DNA from: Icerya purchasi
Lineage: Eukaryota > Arthropoda > Insecta > Hemiptera > Monophlebidae
Direction: 5' to 3'
NCBI GenBank assembly: GCA_039619475.1
Contig: CM077115.1
Coordinates: 442,278,792-442,342,791, forward strand
DNA length: 64,000 bases
This document shows positions 12,552 to 24,226 of the stretch, piece after piece. Under the pieces are notes generated by a model. The model did no database searches and was not told the origin of the DNA. It saw nothing but the letters and a program-made list of their open reading frames with translations. Made by a program: the position numbers and the translations under genes. Numbering within the stretch: position 1 is the first letter of the stretch; each line of letters opens with the position of its first letter.

Positions 12552-13090
12552 TTTTTTTTTTTTTTTTTAGATCCCCTCTTTGGGCACGTCAGCTAAGGAC
12601 CTACACCCAGAAGAAACAACAAAAAAGAAAAGAGCCGTCAGTTAAATTTTGATTCGGTCAGATATGGACAATATAAAGGAACTACTAACGGATGAGATAA
12701 TGGATAGTGAAGAGAAGGACAGAATATAAGATGCACAATAAGGAGTAGGTTGAGTTTCAGCAAACAAGAATATAGGATACCGCGTTCAACAGAAAGAGAT
12801 GGACATTCAAAAAAGATGTGATTGGCGTCGCAAACCATTGCTTCATTAGGGTGAAGAGGACAATTTGGAGAAGAAACAAGGGAAAAGCGAAAACGAGAGG
12901 AAGGAAGAGCAGAATGGCCAAAACGCAAGCGAATCATAGAAATGACAACGGAACGGGGAAGTGAAGGAAACTCAAAGAACATCAGATATTAAAAGGAAGA
13001 TTAGGTTGTACAGACAGATAAAAGGACTAATCGTTACGGAAGGAGGAAGGGTAAATAACTTTGGTCATCAAAAGAACCAGGACAAGTTTA
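12552..13090 (-). mobile_element. LINE family A, 3' fragment with poly-A tail
   Basis: A T run at 12552-12568 is the poly-A tail on the minus strand. The element's 3' terminus contains GGGCACGTCAGCT. The minus frame 12638-12982 reads FFEFPSLPRSVVISMIRLRF, HSALPSSRFRF and VCDANHIFFECPSLSVER, giving the cleanest version of the family C-terminus. Upstream, frame-shifted LSVQPNLPFN continues the homology to about 13080. No intact RNase H. Confidence 0.85.
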
Positions 13091-13949
13091 TATCAACTTA
13101 ACCACCCTTTTAAAACAAAAACTACTAATCAAATTCACAATCGTCAATTATGGCACTGAAAATTTTCTTAAACCCAATGGTATCAATTTAAAAATCAAGA
13201 CACCACTTTCAAGTGTCATATTAGCGCCATTGTAGTTGAACACGGTATAAAACGACATGAGGCGAAGGGTAAAAAAAAGTAAAAAAAAAGCGAAATATAA
13301 ATTAAAAAATTTTGGGCATCGCGTTTAAAAGTACAGTGAAAAATGGTTAATACCGAAGGAGTTAAATAATATGGTAATCGATTCATCGTTATATGTAATA
13401 CAAATGATTATAATTCTTTATTGTCCAAGATTTAATGTCATTGAGCAGTTATTTCGTTATGAAATATTTTACAGAATGACTTCTCACAAATTAAATAAAT
13501 AATCGTTTATTTATATATTCATAGCTACACATACGTTTTTAATAAATTCTAAAGCACACCAGTAATTCAGCTTTTTTTTTAATTATGAAAAAAAGTTTAA
13601 TTTTTGATTTTTTAATATAACGAGAAAAGTAGCAATCTTATACTAATATTTTCTGTAATAGCTTGTAGATTTTCATCGATTTCATACATGCACTAAAATG
13701 AGACACGTTAAAAACATAATCCGAACAAAGAAAAATAGTAACTATTTATTCCGTTTTACAAATTTTACTTTTTCATTTAAAAAATCTAAGCGTTTTTTTT
13801 TTTTTTTTTTTTTTTTTTTTTGTTAAATTCACCCGCAAAAACATTTTGAAGTTAAATTTTATACCGACGACGACTCGTTGACACAGGTGATAACTTTTTA
13901 TCTGCGTATCAAAATTTTGGTCATAATAATTGATTGTCGCAATATATCA
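13091..13949. other. AT-rich intronic spacer
   Basis: A T run lies at 13793-13820. No motif recognised; short open frames look random. Confidence 0.5.
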
Positions 13950-14820
13950 TTATTAGAAAAGCGAGGAAAATGGATGAGAAAGCGTATGAGAAGAACTGTA
14001 CAATCAGTATAGAAGAAAGATAAAATAAGATGCCCTGTAGGATACTGCAAAAATCCGATATGAAGAAGATTTTATGAGAAACTAGAGGAGAAGTAATAAA
14101 GAAAATGGCACGCGCGGAATTAGACTTGTCGTAGAAAATTAAACAAAAGAAGGAAGTTTAAATGTTTCAGAATAATTTAGGGAAAAACAAAAGAAGGCTG
14201 AACCAACTCCATTGATTCCTTTGGAGACGTCAATGAAGATCGTTACGTAGCTAAATGTTGAAGAGAGCCCAGAGTGTTTAAAAATTCTGATTTAACATGC
14301 TACGGAGCGCAGATCTGATAAGGATATTCGTATAACAATTAAAGAGATCTACAACCCAGTAGAAAAACTGAAAGAAGAATATGGCGGCTTGTCGTGAAAA
14401 TAAGTATAAAGTGAAAATTAACAGAGGCGAATGAAAATGACAATACAGGAATTTTGTTAGCAGAAAAACGTCAGTTGTGGTAAATAAAAAAAAAACTCGA
14501 CCCATACAGCAGAGATTAGAGTAGATTTGCTAGTTCCCAGACAAAAGCGAAGGCGTTCTGAACATTATCGAGTTCGGAGAGTAGGGGTCTAGAGGAATTT
14601 CCATAGATGGGAACAACAGTAATCAGGGCGAGAACGGATAAAGGATTGTAAAACATTAGTAAGATACAAGGATCCCCCCCCGCCGCCATTTAGCATGGAA
14701 GGGAGACTTAATCAGGTTGCGCCTTTTAGGAAAGAGGGGATAGGTAAAAATGATTGATCCGATTGAGGAACGAAAGACCACTGCCCGGAAAAACGCCTAA
14801 ATATCGAAATAAGAAGGAAG
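13950..14820 (-). mobile_element. LINE family A, internal fragment (RT thumb/RNase H region)
   Basis: The plus strand is purine-rich, the mark of an antisense family A copy. The stretch 14080-14250 aligns by eye with 29200-29330 in another minus-strand copy (shared words AAACAAAAGAAGGAAGTTTAA / GAACAAAAGGAGGGAAGTTTAA and the CCATTG...CTTTGGAG...TCA block). Frames are destroyed. It lies head to head with the plus-strand copy that follows. Confidence 0.6.
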
Positions 14821-14839
14821 CAGAGATCAGATCGTTTTT

Positions 14840-16033
14840 TTATCTTTCTATTCTGCAAAACTGGCGTTTTACTCCAAAAAAATCCCTATTCTAGTCCACA
14901 TTGCTTTGCGGCTGAATTCCTTTTTATGCTGCACAATTTTTTGTAACAATCTCCCTTACTTTACCTTCAATTTTGCAGATCTCTCCAATTCTCCCAATGT
15001 ATTCTACTTTCCTTTTTCCTCCAAATCCCTTTCCTATCCAACAGTTATACAGGAATTCCATAGTTATATTGAATCCCGTTTTCCTTCCCACGCGGCTATT
15101 TTTACTGATGGTTCGACTTAATGGAGTTGGAGCTTCTTTCATCATTCCGAGCATTAATTTCTCTGAATCTTTTCGTCTCCCTTCTATTTGTACTATCTTT
15201 ACGGCCGAGTTAATGGCCATTCTACGTTCCATAATCCATATTTCCTCACATCGTTCTTCTTCTAAATATTTAATTATCTCCGACTCCATGTGTGCTCCTA
15301 AAGCTATTTCCTCTCATTTTTATTCTCCGTATTCGCTCTCTCATTCACACTCTTTTCTCACTTCACGCGATCCGTGTTGATATGCTCTGGGTGATCCCCA
15401 ATCATATAGGGATAGAGGGTAACGAAATATTCCTTGGCTCAGATTGCTGTATCCTCCCGCTTTTTTTTCTCTGAAATTCCCGTTTCTAATTTACTCCCAT
15501 TGTGTAAAAAGTTTCATGTTAGATTTTGGTCAGATTTTTACGTCTCCTCCTTTTCCAATCAACCTTCTTCTTAAATTTTTCCATTCAACCTTATCTTCCT
15601 ACCCGGCCTTGGTTTTACAATTTTCCTTCGCTTCGCCGCTCCGTTATTGTCTCTATTATCTATTTACCTCTCAATCATACTCTTCTTCCTTCCTCACGTT
15701 TTCGTTTTCGTCTCGCACTCTTTCCCCTAATTATCCTCTTCATCCGGACGGAGAAGCCGTCTGCGATCCTGACCATATCTTCTTTGAATGTCCATTCCTC
15801 GTGAACGAACGTACTTATTTGTACACTCCGATCTGTTATTAACCTCCCTAATCCTTATTGCGCTTCGTATATCTTATCGTTTCCGCCGAGCTCCGTTGTT
15901 CCTATCCTCAGTTATTTTATTCTATCAATATTTGACACCGACTCTACATCTAACTGATCCTTATTCCTCGTTTCGTTTCTGGGCGAAGATCCTTTGTTGA
16001 CATGCTCAAAGGGGGATTTATGAAAAAAAAAAA
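14840..16033 (+). mobile_element. LINE family A, 3' part with full RNase H region
   Basis: Landmarks: FFVTISLTLPSILQISPILP-type segment near 14940-15000, IFTDGST near 15103 (first RNase H Asp), VGASFIIPSINFSESFRL near 15125, FTAELMAILRSI near 15200 (Glu), LIISDSM near 15275 (Asp), MLWVIPNHIGIEGNE near 15380, and CDPDHIFFECPFLVNER near 15763. The 3' end is a short A tail at 16020-16032. Small frameshifts break the ORF (for instance after IFTDGST and between the Glu and last His motifs). GATCGTTTTTTTAT at about 14829 and GATCGTTCTTTAAT after the tail are a plausible imperfect target duplication. It closely matches the copy at 37267-38328. Confidence 0.85.
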
Positions 16034-16229
16034 ATGATCGTTCTTTAATGCAAAATTAATTAAGGAGGGTTCAATATATTAAACATATAGTTTTTATTCA
16101 GTAATAAATTAATAAATGAAAATTACAAACAGTACGAACAAATAAATGAACAAAATTTTAAATTCAATTTTAATTTCATTAATTTTATTTTAATAAATAA
16201 CTGGTAAGAATATATAATTATAAACGTAC

Positions 16230-16377
16230 CGTTGTTTCGGGGTAGGACCTTTTTCGACGTGGTTCTCTCCTTCGCCTTCTCCATCCCAAATGGGCATCGA
16301 GATAGAGTAATGAAGAATTAACATCCATATTAGTCCGAGAATTAATTTTAGCTTGCAATCAACGATAGCTGCGGAAT
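16230..16377 (-). CDS. Filamin-type gene, internal exon: end of CH1 domain and CH1-CH2 linker
   Basis: This is a 148-nt exon. It begins with two bases of an Asp codon and reads [37 protein letters not shown], then GPTPKQ and two bases of Arg. [23 protein letters not shown] is the signature last helix of the first CH domain in filamins, and the TPKQRLL linker into CH2 is also family-typical. The acceptor is preceded by a T-rich tract ending AAATTTAG, and the donor is CG|GTACGT, close to consensus. Joining to exon 5742-5851 restores Arg (CG+A) and keeps the frame, which supports both exons being functional. The acidic linker (DGEGEGE) is a variable region in the family. The exon lies between a plus-strand LINE insertion ending near 16033 and a minus-strand LINE starting near 16571, so it is closely hemmed in by repeats. 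The upstream CH1 exon was not found. Confidence 0.9.
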
Positions 16378-16570
16378 CTAAATTTAAAAAAAGAAAAAAA
16401 AACATAAAAATAATACAAAAATCCGATAAAAAAATAACTGCAGCTAAAATAAATTATGAATTTCCCCTTCTTTTTTCCATTGGGGGTACGGGCTCTGCTT
16501 GGTAAGTATTGAATGATAAATTCCTCCTCTCATCGACTTTATGGGCTTTGATTTTACAGCGGTGGTCTGT

Positions 16571-18425
16571 TTTTTTTTTTTTTTTTATTATTAAAATTTT
16601 CAAACCGTGGTTAGACCCCGGGCCGTGTATAATATCTAGACTATTACGGCCCGAGAGTCTCCGGTTACAGGAATGCCCCCAATCCACTGTCCCTGACGAA
16701 CTGGAAGACTGCACTTTGGTTCGCTTCTGAGTTTGAGAGAACATGGCTGAGGTTATCAAATCCATGTCTCGTTCTGGAGGATTGGAATGCAGGGCAGTTT
16801 ATGAGAATGTGCTCAACCGCCGGTGGCTCTTGTGCGCGACAGAAAGGACACGTGGTTGGAGGGTGAGCGCCTTCCAACAGGTAGTCGTGGGATAGTCGCG
16901 TGTGGCCCAGGCGTAAACGGTTGAGCGCACGATGATAAACCCGTAAGGTCCCCTGGGGGGGGGGGCACCATGGCTCTACGGATTTCTTTATATTCTGGAG
17001 GTGGGATGGGGTGGAGATGTGTCCTTGTTTCCACTGTTCCATTATTTGTATTTTTACAGCTTCTGATATTTGAGGGGGCCCAAGTGTGCTTTGCGGACTG
17101 GGAACTGTAATGGTTGATTGAGCTGCTGTGTTAACCCTTTCATTTCCTGGGATTCCCGCGTGACTTAGGACCCACAAAACTACTAGATTATATCCCTTCG
17201 ATTGTAGCCCCATGATGAGTGCCATGGTGTGTTAACCCCCTCCCCGGGGCTCCCCCTCCTAACATCTTAGCCGCCACTAATGAATCTGTTATCAATAGGA
17301 TGTCATGGATTGGCTCTGTGGACGCCAGGATCATTTCCAGACATAAGCGTATTGCATATAATTCGGCATCTAGGATTGAGCAGTAATCGTTCAGACGGAT
17401 GGTTGTTATTGCTCCCTTCACTTCGAAAGCGCACGCAGTTGGTGACATCCCCTCGACGGGTGCTGCTTTGGCCCCATCTGTATAACATTGGATAGCGTTG
17501 CTGTACTGTCTTATTGTTTCGCACGCGTCTTGGGTAAGTTGCTCTGACATGCCGTAGGACTTATACTTTTGCAGAACCGAAAGGTTAACTGCTACAGGCT
17601 CAAGTTGCCACAGATGTAACGAGCCGGTGGCTGCTGCCTGGCATTCTGTAGTGAGAATTGGTAGTGGGTCGTTAGTGAACGCTGCGAGTAAGGGGGTTTC
17701 GGGATGGATATAAGGCAGCTTTAGGAATGGAATATTGCACCGCAGGGTATGCAGGGAGCGATAGAATTTCAGTGGGGGAGAGCCCGTTAGTGCAGATACT
17801 CCTACACGGTGTTGTATAATGGGCTCCGGCGATGATTCGTAGTGCAGAGTGGTGAATTGCGTCCAGTTTTTCCAGGTTACTTAGAGACGCTGAGGAGTAC
17901 ACCTGGCACCCATAATTTATTTTACTTAGGATCAAGGCTTTGTAAACATTAGAGATTAATTTAGGATGAATATTGAGTTGGGGATTGGAGAGGTATCGGA
18001 TTATTGACAGTAACTTTATACATTCGGATTTTAGCTTATTAATGTGTAGGCGCCAAGTTAATCTGCTATCAAACTGCAGGCCTAGGAACCTGGCTGAAAT
18101 ACAGTTCGGAATTACGGTGTTGTATATTTGGAAAGGAATCCTGTTGGTCACAGGCCGTCCCCTATAGAAATCGACACATACCGTCTTTGCGGAGGAAAAG
18201 TTTAGACCATTGACTTCTGACCATTTTTGGAGTTTGGAGATAGTTTTCTGAAGGATTGTGTGAGATATGTGTGGATCACGAGACGCTAGGGAAATGCTAA
18301 GGTCGTCAATGAAGAGCCGGGCCGTTACTGGTGGCTGAACACAATCAGCAATGTCATTGATGTACATTATGAACAAGGTTACGCTAAGCGCAGAGCCTTG
18401 AGGTATGGATGGTATGATTATGATC
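16571..18425 (-). mobile_element. RNase H-bearing LINE (family C), 5'-truncated within RT
   Basis: Minus-strand order: PSIPQGSALSVTLFIMYIND (RT motif B), ARLFIDDLSISL (FxDD catalytic motif C, with Ile in place of the usual Ala), ARFLGLQFDSRLTWRLHI (RT block after the YxDD), KINYGCQVYSSAS (thumb), IQCYTDGAK (RNase H Asp), LDAELYAIRLCLE (Glu), ITDSLVAAKML (Asp), LWVLSHAGIPGNERVN (last motif), RLRLGHTRLSHDYLLEG and CPFCRAQEPPAVEHILINCP (C-terminal knuckle). The ORF is split between 17672-18376, 17188-17550 and 16665-17225 by frameshifts, so it is inactive but well preserved. The T run at 16570-16587 is its poly-A tail. The copy stops near 18425, before RT motif A. Confidence 0.88.
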
Positions 18426-19339
18426 TTTCATTGAATTTTGAAAATGTGCTTCATGGTCACATTGTTATCGGGCTATTTTGACCAAGTTTTTCGGTGCTCG
18501 CCTAACCTATTAAAAAATTACTGGTTACTATGGACAATCGCAATTTCGATCCTTTCTTCCTTCTCACATTTTTCTTACTTTCATTATAAACCATATTATC
18601 TTCCCAAACTACTTTTATCTTCGTTCTATTCATCTTTTCTGTTAAGTTTTGTTCTTTCTTCTTTTCTATATTACTTCTTCAGATTTTTCGAAAGATATTT
18701 TTCTATAATGAGCTTAAAACGTCCGACATTAACCAGTTCAAAATAAAAGAAGAAAAATCATGAATTCCATTTTATAAATGGAATTAGTGAAAAAATACTT
18801 TTTTTTTTTTTTTTTTTTTTTTTACCAACACAACATATTAATTTTACTTTAAACTATTTAGCGAATGGCTGATGATTAATTTTAATTTAAGTTTATAATT
18901 TAATGGTTATGTCAAATAAAATCTTGACGGCTGTTAGTAACTTGGTAGTTAGAAGTTAGGTTCAGAATCGCGTTATTAAATTAGTTTAAGAGGGAAGATA
19001 ATTGAGTAAGTTACGAAATAATTGGATACGAGTGAAGCCATTTCGTTGAAATTAGTATATTCAGTTGTAATGCCGAAAGCAATGAATTAAAATTTAGTGT
19101 TCTACCTAGTTTTTCTAAACGAACGAAAATTTGCTGGAGAATTGTTTTACGAAGGGGAAACGTTTCAAGTGAAAATAGTCAAAGTCAGAAGATGTATAAT
19201 ACATTAAGTAAGAGTCATTAAGAAGTATCGTAAGGAAACATAAAAATAATATTAATATAAATCGTCCGTTCGAGATAACCTAATATATAAGAAAACATTT
19301 TTTTCAAATGCGAAGATAAAATACTTAAAAGTTTAAAAC
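18426..19339. other. AT-rich sequence, no gene recognised
   Basis: T/C-rich at 18540-18700 (could be more antisense/sense LINE debris, but I see no motif), a T run at 18800-18822, then AT-rich sequence. Confidence 0.45.
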
Positions 19340-19640
19340 AAATGAAGAAATTTATGGATAAATTTTATATAAACAAATTTCAAGAAATATGGAAGAATTA
19401 TAATGGAACAACGCATCAATTTCCCCCAAGTATAATAGATAGATTTAAAAATAATCGATAACGCCAAATTTTTTTAATGTCCAATTTATAACAAGGCACG
19501 GTTTATCTTAAAGGTATATTTATATATATTTAAAATTTCTGAACCCTGTGTAATATGTAATTTTAGAGATGATGTTTTTCATATACTGCAAAGATGCAAT
19601 TATAATAATAATAGTAATAGACACTTTGTAATTACGATAT
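19340..19640 (+). mobile_element. Possible C-terminal knuckle of a non-LTR element
   Basis: The plus strand reads SEPCVICNFRDDVFHILQRC near 19540, a CxxC...HxxxxC arrangement as found at the end of many non-LTR RT ORFs, preceded by YNKARFILKVYLYIFK, which loosely recalls the 'TGHGxFxxYLxRF' block. Very AT-rich and frame-broken. Confidence 0.4.
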
Positions 19641-20483
19641 AAAACAACTTGTGCAAAATTATTTTAATGAATTTAATAAATTTTTGCAATTGAAGAAATA
19701 AAATTCCGAAAAAATAATGTACATGTTTGTATTAAGTAAATAGTAAAAGTATAGTACATATATATTGTAAAAAACTGTAAAATGGAAATTAATATAATAC
19801 CGAATACTTTATTGGATGAGTTATATTAATTAAATTATAATAAATCGGTATTTTAGTAAATAAATGTACCCTACTCGACGTTTCGGGAATAGGGGAAAAA
19901 ATAAAAATAAATAGAAATTAAACAAAAAATAATAAAACTAGTAAATAAAATAAATTTTTAATTATGAAATAATATAAGAAAAATTAATCTATTATTTGTA
20001 TCAAAATCTGATACTACCTTACTCGGACACTTAACATTATTAATAGTATAATTATTCGATATTATTTTTATTCGTAAATACTCAAATGCCTTCCTACATC
20101 TATCAAAAAAAAAAAATTACAAATAAATTGTCTTCGCTTTCGCTTTGAAGCTTGAATAACTACTTCGATTCCTTCCCCTTTTGAATTTCACTTTTCTCTC
20201 TCGCTCATTCAAATTTCTTGTCTAGCCTATCGTTTTCTTACTAAACACCCAGTGGTGGTGACGGAATGAGATTTAATACGGCTCTGTGCAAATGTTGCAT
20301 CGTAGGAAAAAAAAAGAAAAAAACCTACAATGCACGTCACCACGACATTGACCTTTGGCAAACGGAGAGCGAGCCAAAAAAATTTTTTAAAAGAGAGAAT
20401 AAGTTAATCTGTAACTTATTCTCTCTCTCTTTCCAGTTATTTTGAGCACATTATATTCATAGTCTAATAATAATACATAACAG

Positions 20484-20531
20484 TGATAATAATATTTTGT
20501 TTTCAATAAAAACATCAAACAATACTAAACT
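20484..20531. repeat. Left direct repeat flanking foldback element copy 1
   Basis: About 47 bp (GATAATAATATTTT... ending in ACTAAACT) recurs at 21416-21462 with only a few differences, on the other side of the foldback element. A long target duplication or local tandem duplication would explain it. Confidence 0.7.
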
Positions 20532-20532
20532 A

Positions 20533-21303
20533 AAATGCTTTTTTACAAAAAATAAATACCGATACTTGAAGGTTTATTATAAAAATTTAATAAAAGTGCA
20601 CTAAAAAGTAAAAAATAATTACTCCCGATAAAATATATATATCAGAGTGATATAACTTAAATGTGATATTACGATAATTCTTATACAACATTAACTTTTT
20701 GGAGTTGGAATTAAATTCATGTTAGGAACAATTTAATCAACATTTAATGCAGTTTTTAATTATTCTTTTAATATGAATTTGATGCCAACTCCAAAAAATT
20801 AATGTTGTATAAGAATTACGATATCACCCTTAAGGTGTTATATCACTCTGATATACATATATTTTCTAATCGGGAGTAATTATTTTTTACTTTTTAGTGC
20901 ACTTTTATTAAATTTTTATAATAAACCTTCAAGTATCGGTATTTATTTTTTGTAAAAAAGCATTTTTAATCTAACTTTTTAGTGCATTTTTATTCAATTA
21001 AATTAAAACATTTTAATAAGAACAGATATTTTTCCACGATGTGAAAACATCGAAAGCTACATTTCCATGGTAATTTGGCAAATTTATAGTATTTTAAGTC
21101 AAAAATCTAATCCGACGGTGAAAACAATCATGAATGAAAAGCATCCAAAAAGCTTCAATCTCCCGCATTATTAAGGATAACTCAAAAACTATCGGTCAGA
21201 CCTTGATCAAATTTAAATGGGACCACATGACAAACACCACCTTTCAAATAAAAGAAGAATCATCAAAATCGGTTCATCTAGAAGAAAGTTCTGTGGTAAC
21301 ACA

Positions 21304-21338
<35 letters not shown>

Positions 21339-21395
21339 GTCGAATTGAATACCTCCTCCTTTTTTGAAGTCGGTTAAAAAATAAATAAAATGGCA
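20533..21395 (+). mobile_element. Palindromic foldback element with tail, copy 1
   Basis: Two inverted arms of about 195 bp (20533-20725 and 20770-20967) surround a loop of about 45 bp. Both arms contain ATACCGATACTTGAAGG, AAAAGTGCACTAAAAAGT and ACTCCCGAT in opposite directions. To the right lies a 430-bp tail that includes TTCCACGATGTG, a short open frame (21134-21367: RIIKDNSKTIGQ, LIKFKWDHM, SSVVTHI), a poly-A run, and the terminus GAAGTCGGTTAAAAA. The whole unit recurs inverted at 50184-51078, so the arms and tail form one element. No transposase is seen; it is presumably mobilised in trans or is a relic of a larger element. Confidence 0.85.
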
Positions 21396-21415
21396 ATTTG
21401 AAGTTTCCGAATTAT

Positions 21416-21462
21416 GATAATAATATTTATTTTTAATAAAAACATCAAACAACAGTAAACTA
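21416..21462. repeat. Right direct repeat flanking foldback element copy 1
   Basis: Partner of 20484-20531: same orientation, shared words AATAAAAACATCAAACAA and TAAACTA. Confidence 0.7.
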
Positions 21463-21529
21463 GGAATAAATAAAATTTTAAAGTTAAAACAGGAATAAAC
21501 AAAATGGCGACTTATTAAATATAAGTAAT

Positions 21530-23345
21530 TAAAAATTTTTCCTCGCTTTTTCCGCGATGTCGATCAATTCATTGTAGTCCGAATTTTTTAATAACTCATT
21601 TTTCTGTCGACATTAATGCTAATGAAAGTAATTGAAGCTGGCTCATCATAGACGATCGTAAATAATTTTTGATTAATTTTGAAAAACTGCGTGCACACGT
21701 TGCTTCACTTACAGGAATGATACATATAAATGCTAAAGTAATATAAATATTGGAATACATTTCGGTCAACTAGTTCTCTATCATGTATTTAAACGATATT
21801 TGCGTTCGGGCGCAGATTCATATCTTGATCGATTTTTTCAATAACAGAACAATTTTCATTTCTTCGGATAATTCGATAATATTAACACCGCATTCATCTC
21901 CGGATGATACTTTTTATTCCTTGTTGATACGGTTTTTAGGTCTCTTCGTCATTCATTTCCTTCATCATACAAATGAAGTTGACGTTCTCTGTAAACTCCT
22001 CAAGAGCTACAAATCTTCACTGCAATCCCGAAATCATCGCGTCAATGATCGCATTAAAAAATTCAGTGCTGCGATATTTTTGTTCCTTGTCCAGTAGTAT
22101 AGACTAGTCGGTAGCTTCATCTCCGAACATTTTCCAAAAACTTCATAGGAATGTATTTAGAACGTCGTTGGAAATAATGTTTTCTAAACCATTCCCGAAA
22201 CCAACATGAAAATTCTCGAAAATGAGAATGACTACAACGTACAAGATGAAATTTTCAGTTTGCCAAACTTCACTTATTACATTAATCTTACGTAATATTT
22301 CATAGCACGCAAGCATGTATTCAACATAAATTCGAAAGATTGTATTTTAACAATAAGAGAATTATACTGAAGAGACCAACATTACCACTCGATGCTCTAA
22401 AGTGTCAACAACCTGTAGCAACTGGAATTTGGGTGCTTTTATACTATCAATTCGACTTTCGCATCTTGTTTCTTCTAATGGTTTCGATGCTGTTCTACGA
22501 TGGTTCTGCAAAATGTTCCGTCGTCTTAATGACGAAAAAATAGAGTGTAAATTACTTCGCCGGAAAAGTCTGCTTTTTTGTTAGGTGAATTGACAGAAGC
22601 GGCATCTGATAATATAAGCAAATTAACGTTACGTCAATTACATGGCATGTAAAATATAGTAGTGGGCGAGTGATTGATTTTTAAAATGCGAGTCTGAACT
22701 CCACTTTTAGAACCTTTCATATTTGACTCCCTTTACCGTAGTCTCTCGAGACTGCGAAAGTCGAACAGAGATAATAAACCCATTTTTTCAATTACGCCAA
22801 TAAAAGTGTCTGCCTAATAATACTCAGCTGTTATTCAACCAAAATTCCGCAAAATTCTCTTTGACACCGCCACTACTAAGATTTAAAAAACCTAGAACGA
22901 GTGAAAATTATTCTAGAGAAGATGTACACTTCTCTAGTACACATACAATCAGCTAAAATCGAAAAGTATTTATCTTTTTCCGCTAAATTTAATATATTAC
23001 TCTGGCTATTTCAAAAATAAGTTAATTTTGAAAGTTATGACTCGATATATGGCCACAGATAGTATAACGTCATGAGCTCTTGCATGATAGGATCAAATTT
23101 TGTTAATAACATGCAAAGATCAATAAAGTTTTACCTCTATTTTCGATGGCCCCTAAATGCCAAGTTATGCGTTGTTAAATACTCAACAATGGCGATTAGA
23201 CTTTTTAAAACTTGTCTCCAATACGATTTTCTTTCGTTTAGTTCAATTCCATCATCAGCCGAAATAGTTTTGTTTACTTTCAATCCTTTCTGCCGTCCAC
23301 ACTTTTGCATAATATTAAGCACAACAATAACATCGACGACTTAAT
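21530..23345 (-). pseudogene. hAT transposase relic (ZMYM1/DUF4371-like), minus strand
   Basis: Minus-strand fragments in order: SADDGIELNERKSYW and IVEYLTTHNLAFRGHRK near 23137-23280 (DUF4371 'NLAFRGH' motif), SNMKGSKSGVQTRILKIN near 22690 (the 'GYDNGxNMxGxxxGVQ' region), SFEFMLN near 22310, and ARSFSKL-IKNYLRSSM near 21650-21560 (C-terminal hAT dimerisation motif 'ERSFSKLKLIKNYLRSTM'). These are separated by many stops and frameshifts. The host or transposon role would be DNA binding and cut-and-paste transposition, but this copy cannot be active. Terminal repeats were not identified. Confidence 0.75.
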
Positions 23346-23924
23346 GAAATATTTTATTAACTGTGACTAAAGTAAAAAACGCTGCTTCATAAAATGATTC
23401 GATATAGTCGAAAGGTGACGATTATTATTTTTACGATATTTCACAAGGAAATATTTACGTAAAGTTGAAACAAAAACTAATAAATACTAGTGTACAGGAA
23501 TAGAGGAGCAATTAAAAATAACCGCAACAAAATTCAGGAAAAACCATCAACGCGACCGTAACAGTTTTTTTCTTTTTATTCTTTATTTATTTTATTTTTT
23601 TTTACACTTATAACTAAATAATTTTCTATTAAATATATACATACGCGAAAACGTGTATGTGTGTGCGTGTGTAATGCGCGTTTGTAAAATGCTAATAATT
23701 CCTGGTAATATTTCTATAAACGTAGTAAGTATTCCATTCCATAAAACTATCAAATATTTAAGGTACAAAAACTGTGAATTATGTGATACGGTTCGAACCG
23801 TGACTGTTAAAAAATTGACACCGTTAATCACCTTAATAAAAATCAAGCAACTGGTTAGTTAGTAGAAAATTTTCAATTATAAATCTTAAAAATTGCGATA
23901 GATTTTTATTAATAAATAAAAAAA

Positions 23925-23992
23925 CTGATTTAAATATAAAAAAAACTGATTTAAATAAAAAAAACTGATTTAAATAAAAAAACTGATTAAAA
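23925..23992. repeat. Short tandem repeat, about 17-bp unit
   Basis: Four to five units of AAAAAACTGATTTAAAT in a row with small length changes, followed by a poly-A stretch. Confidence 0.85.
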
Positions 23993-24226
23993 AAACAAAA
24001 AAAAAAAAAAAGCAAAGAACAATCGGTTACAAATTTGAAAAATCTATTCAGTTATAATTCGAAAATAGAACGGGAAAAAAAAACGGTTCGATAAAAACTG
24101 AAAAAAAAGCTGTTAATTTACAATGTTTAATAAAGTTAAAAGATAGTTGTTCTAAAATCTGAATTAAACCAGTTAATTATAAAAATATATGTACATGTAT
24201 ATAATTTTTCCAAGTAAATAACAATA

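Larger units (their letters stand above)
5852..16229 (-). other. Intron (about 10.4 kb) between the two filamin-type exons
   Basis: The limits are set by the donor GTACGT at 16229 and the acceptor ending at 5852. The intron carries family A LINE fragments on both strands, an RT scrap near 7.9 kb, a tRNA-like repeat near 9.3 kb and simple repeats. I see no further open exon-like block on the minus strand between the two exons, and the codon phase across the gap fits with nothing missing. Confidence 0.8.

Noticed and set aside
18438..18746. 102-codon hydrophobic frame as a membrane protein
   Set aside because: T/C-rich sequence gives Phe/Ser/Leu runs by composition. It may be LINE debris, but no motif proves it.
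21134..21367. Host protein-coding gene (77 codons)
   Set aside because: The frame lies inside the repeated tail of the foldback element, runs into a poly-A tract read as Lys, and recurs in the second copy. It is therefore repeat-derived.
23925..23992. CRISPR-like array
   Set aside because: The 17-bp units are contiguous with no unique spacers, and the sequence is clearly eukaryotic.
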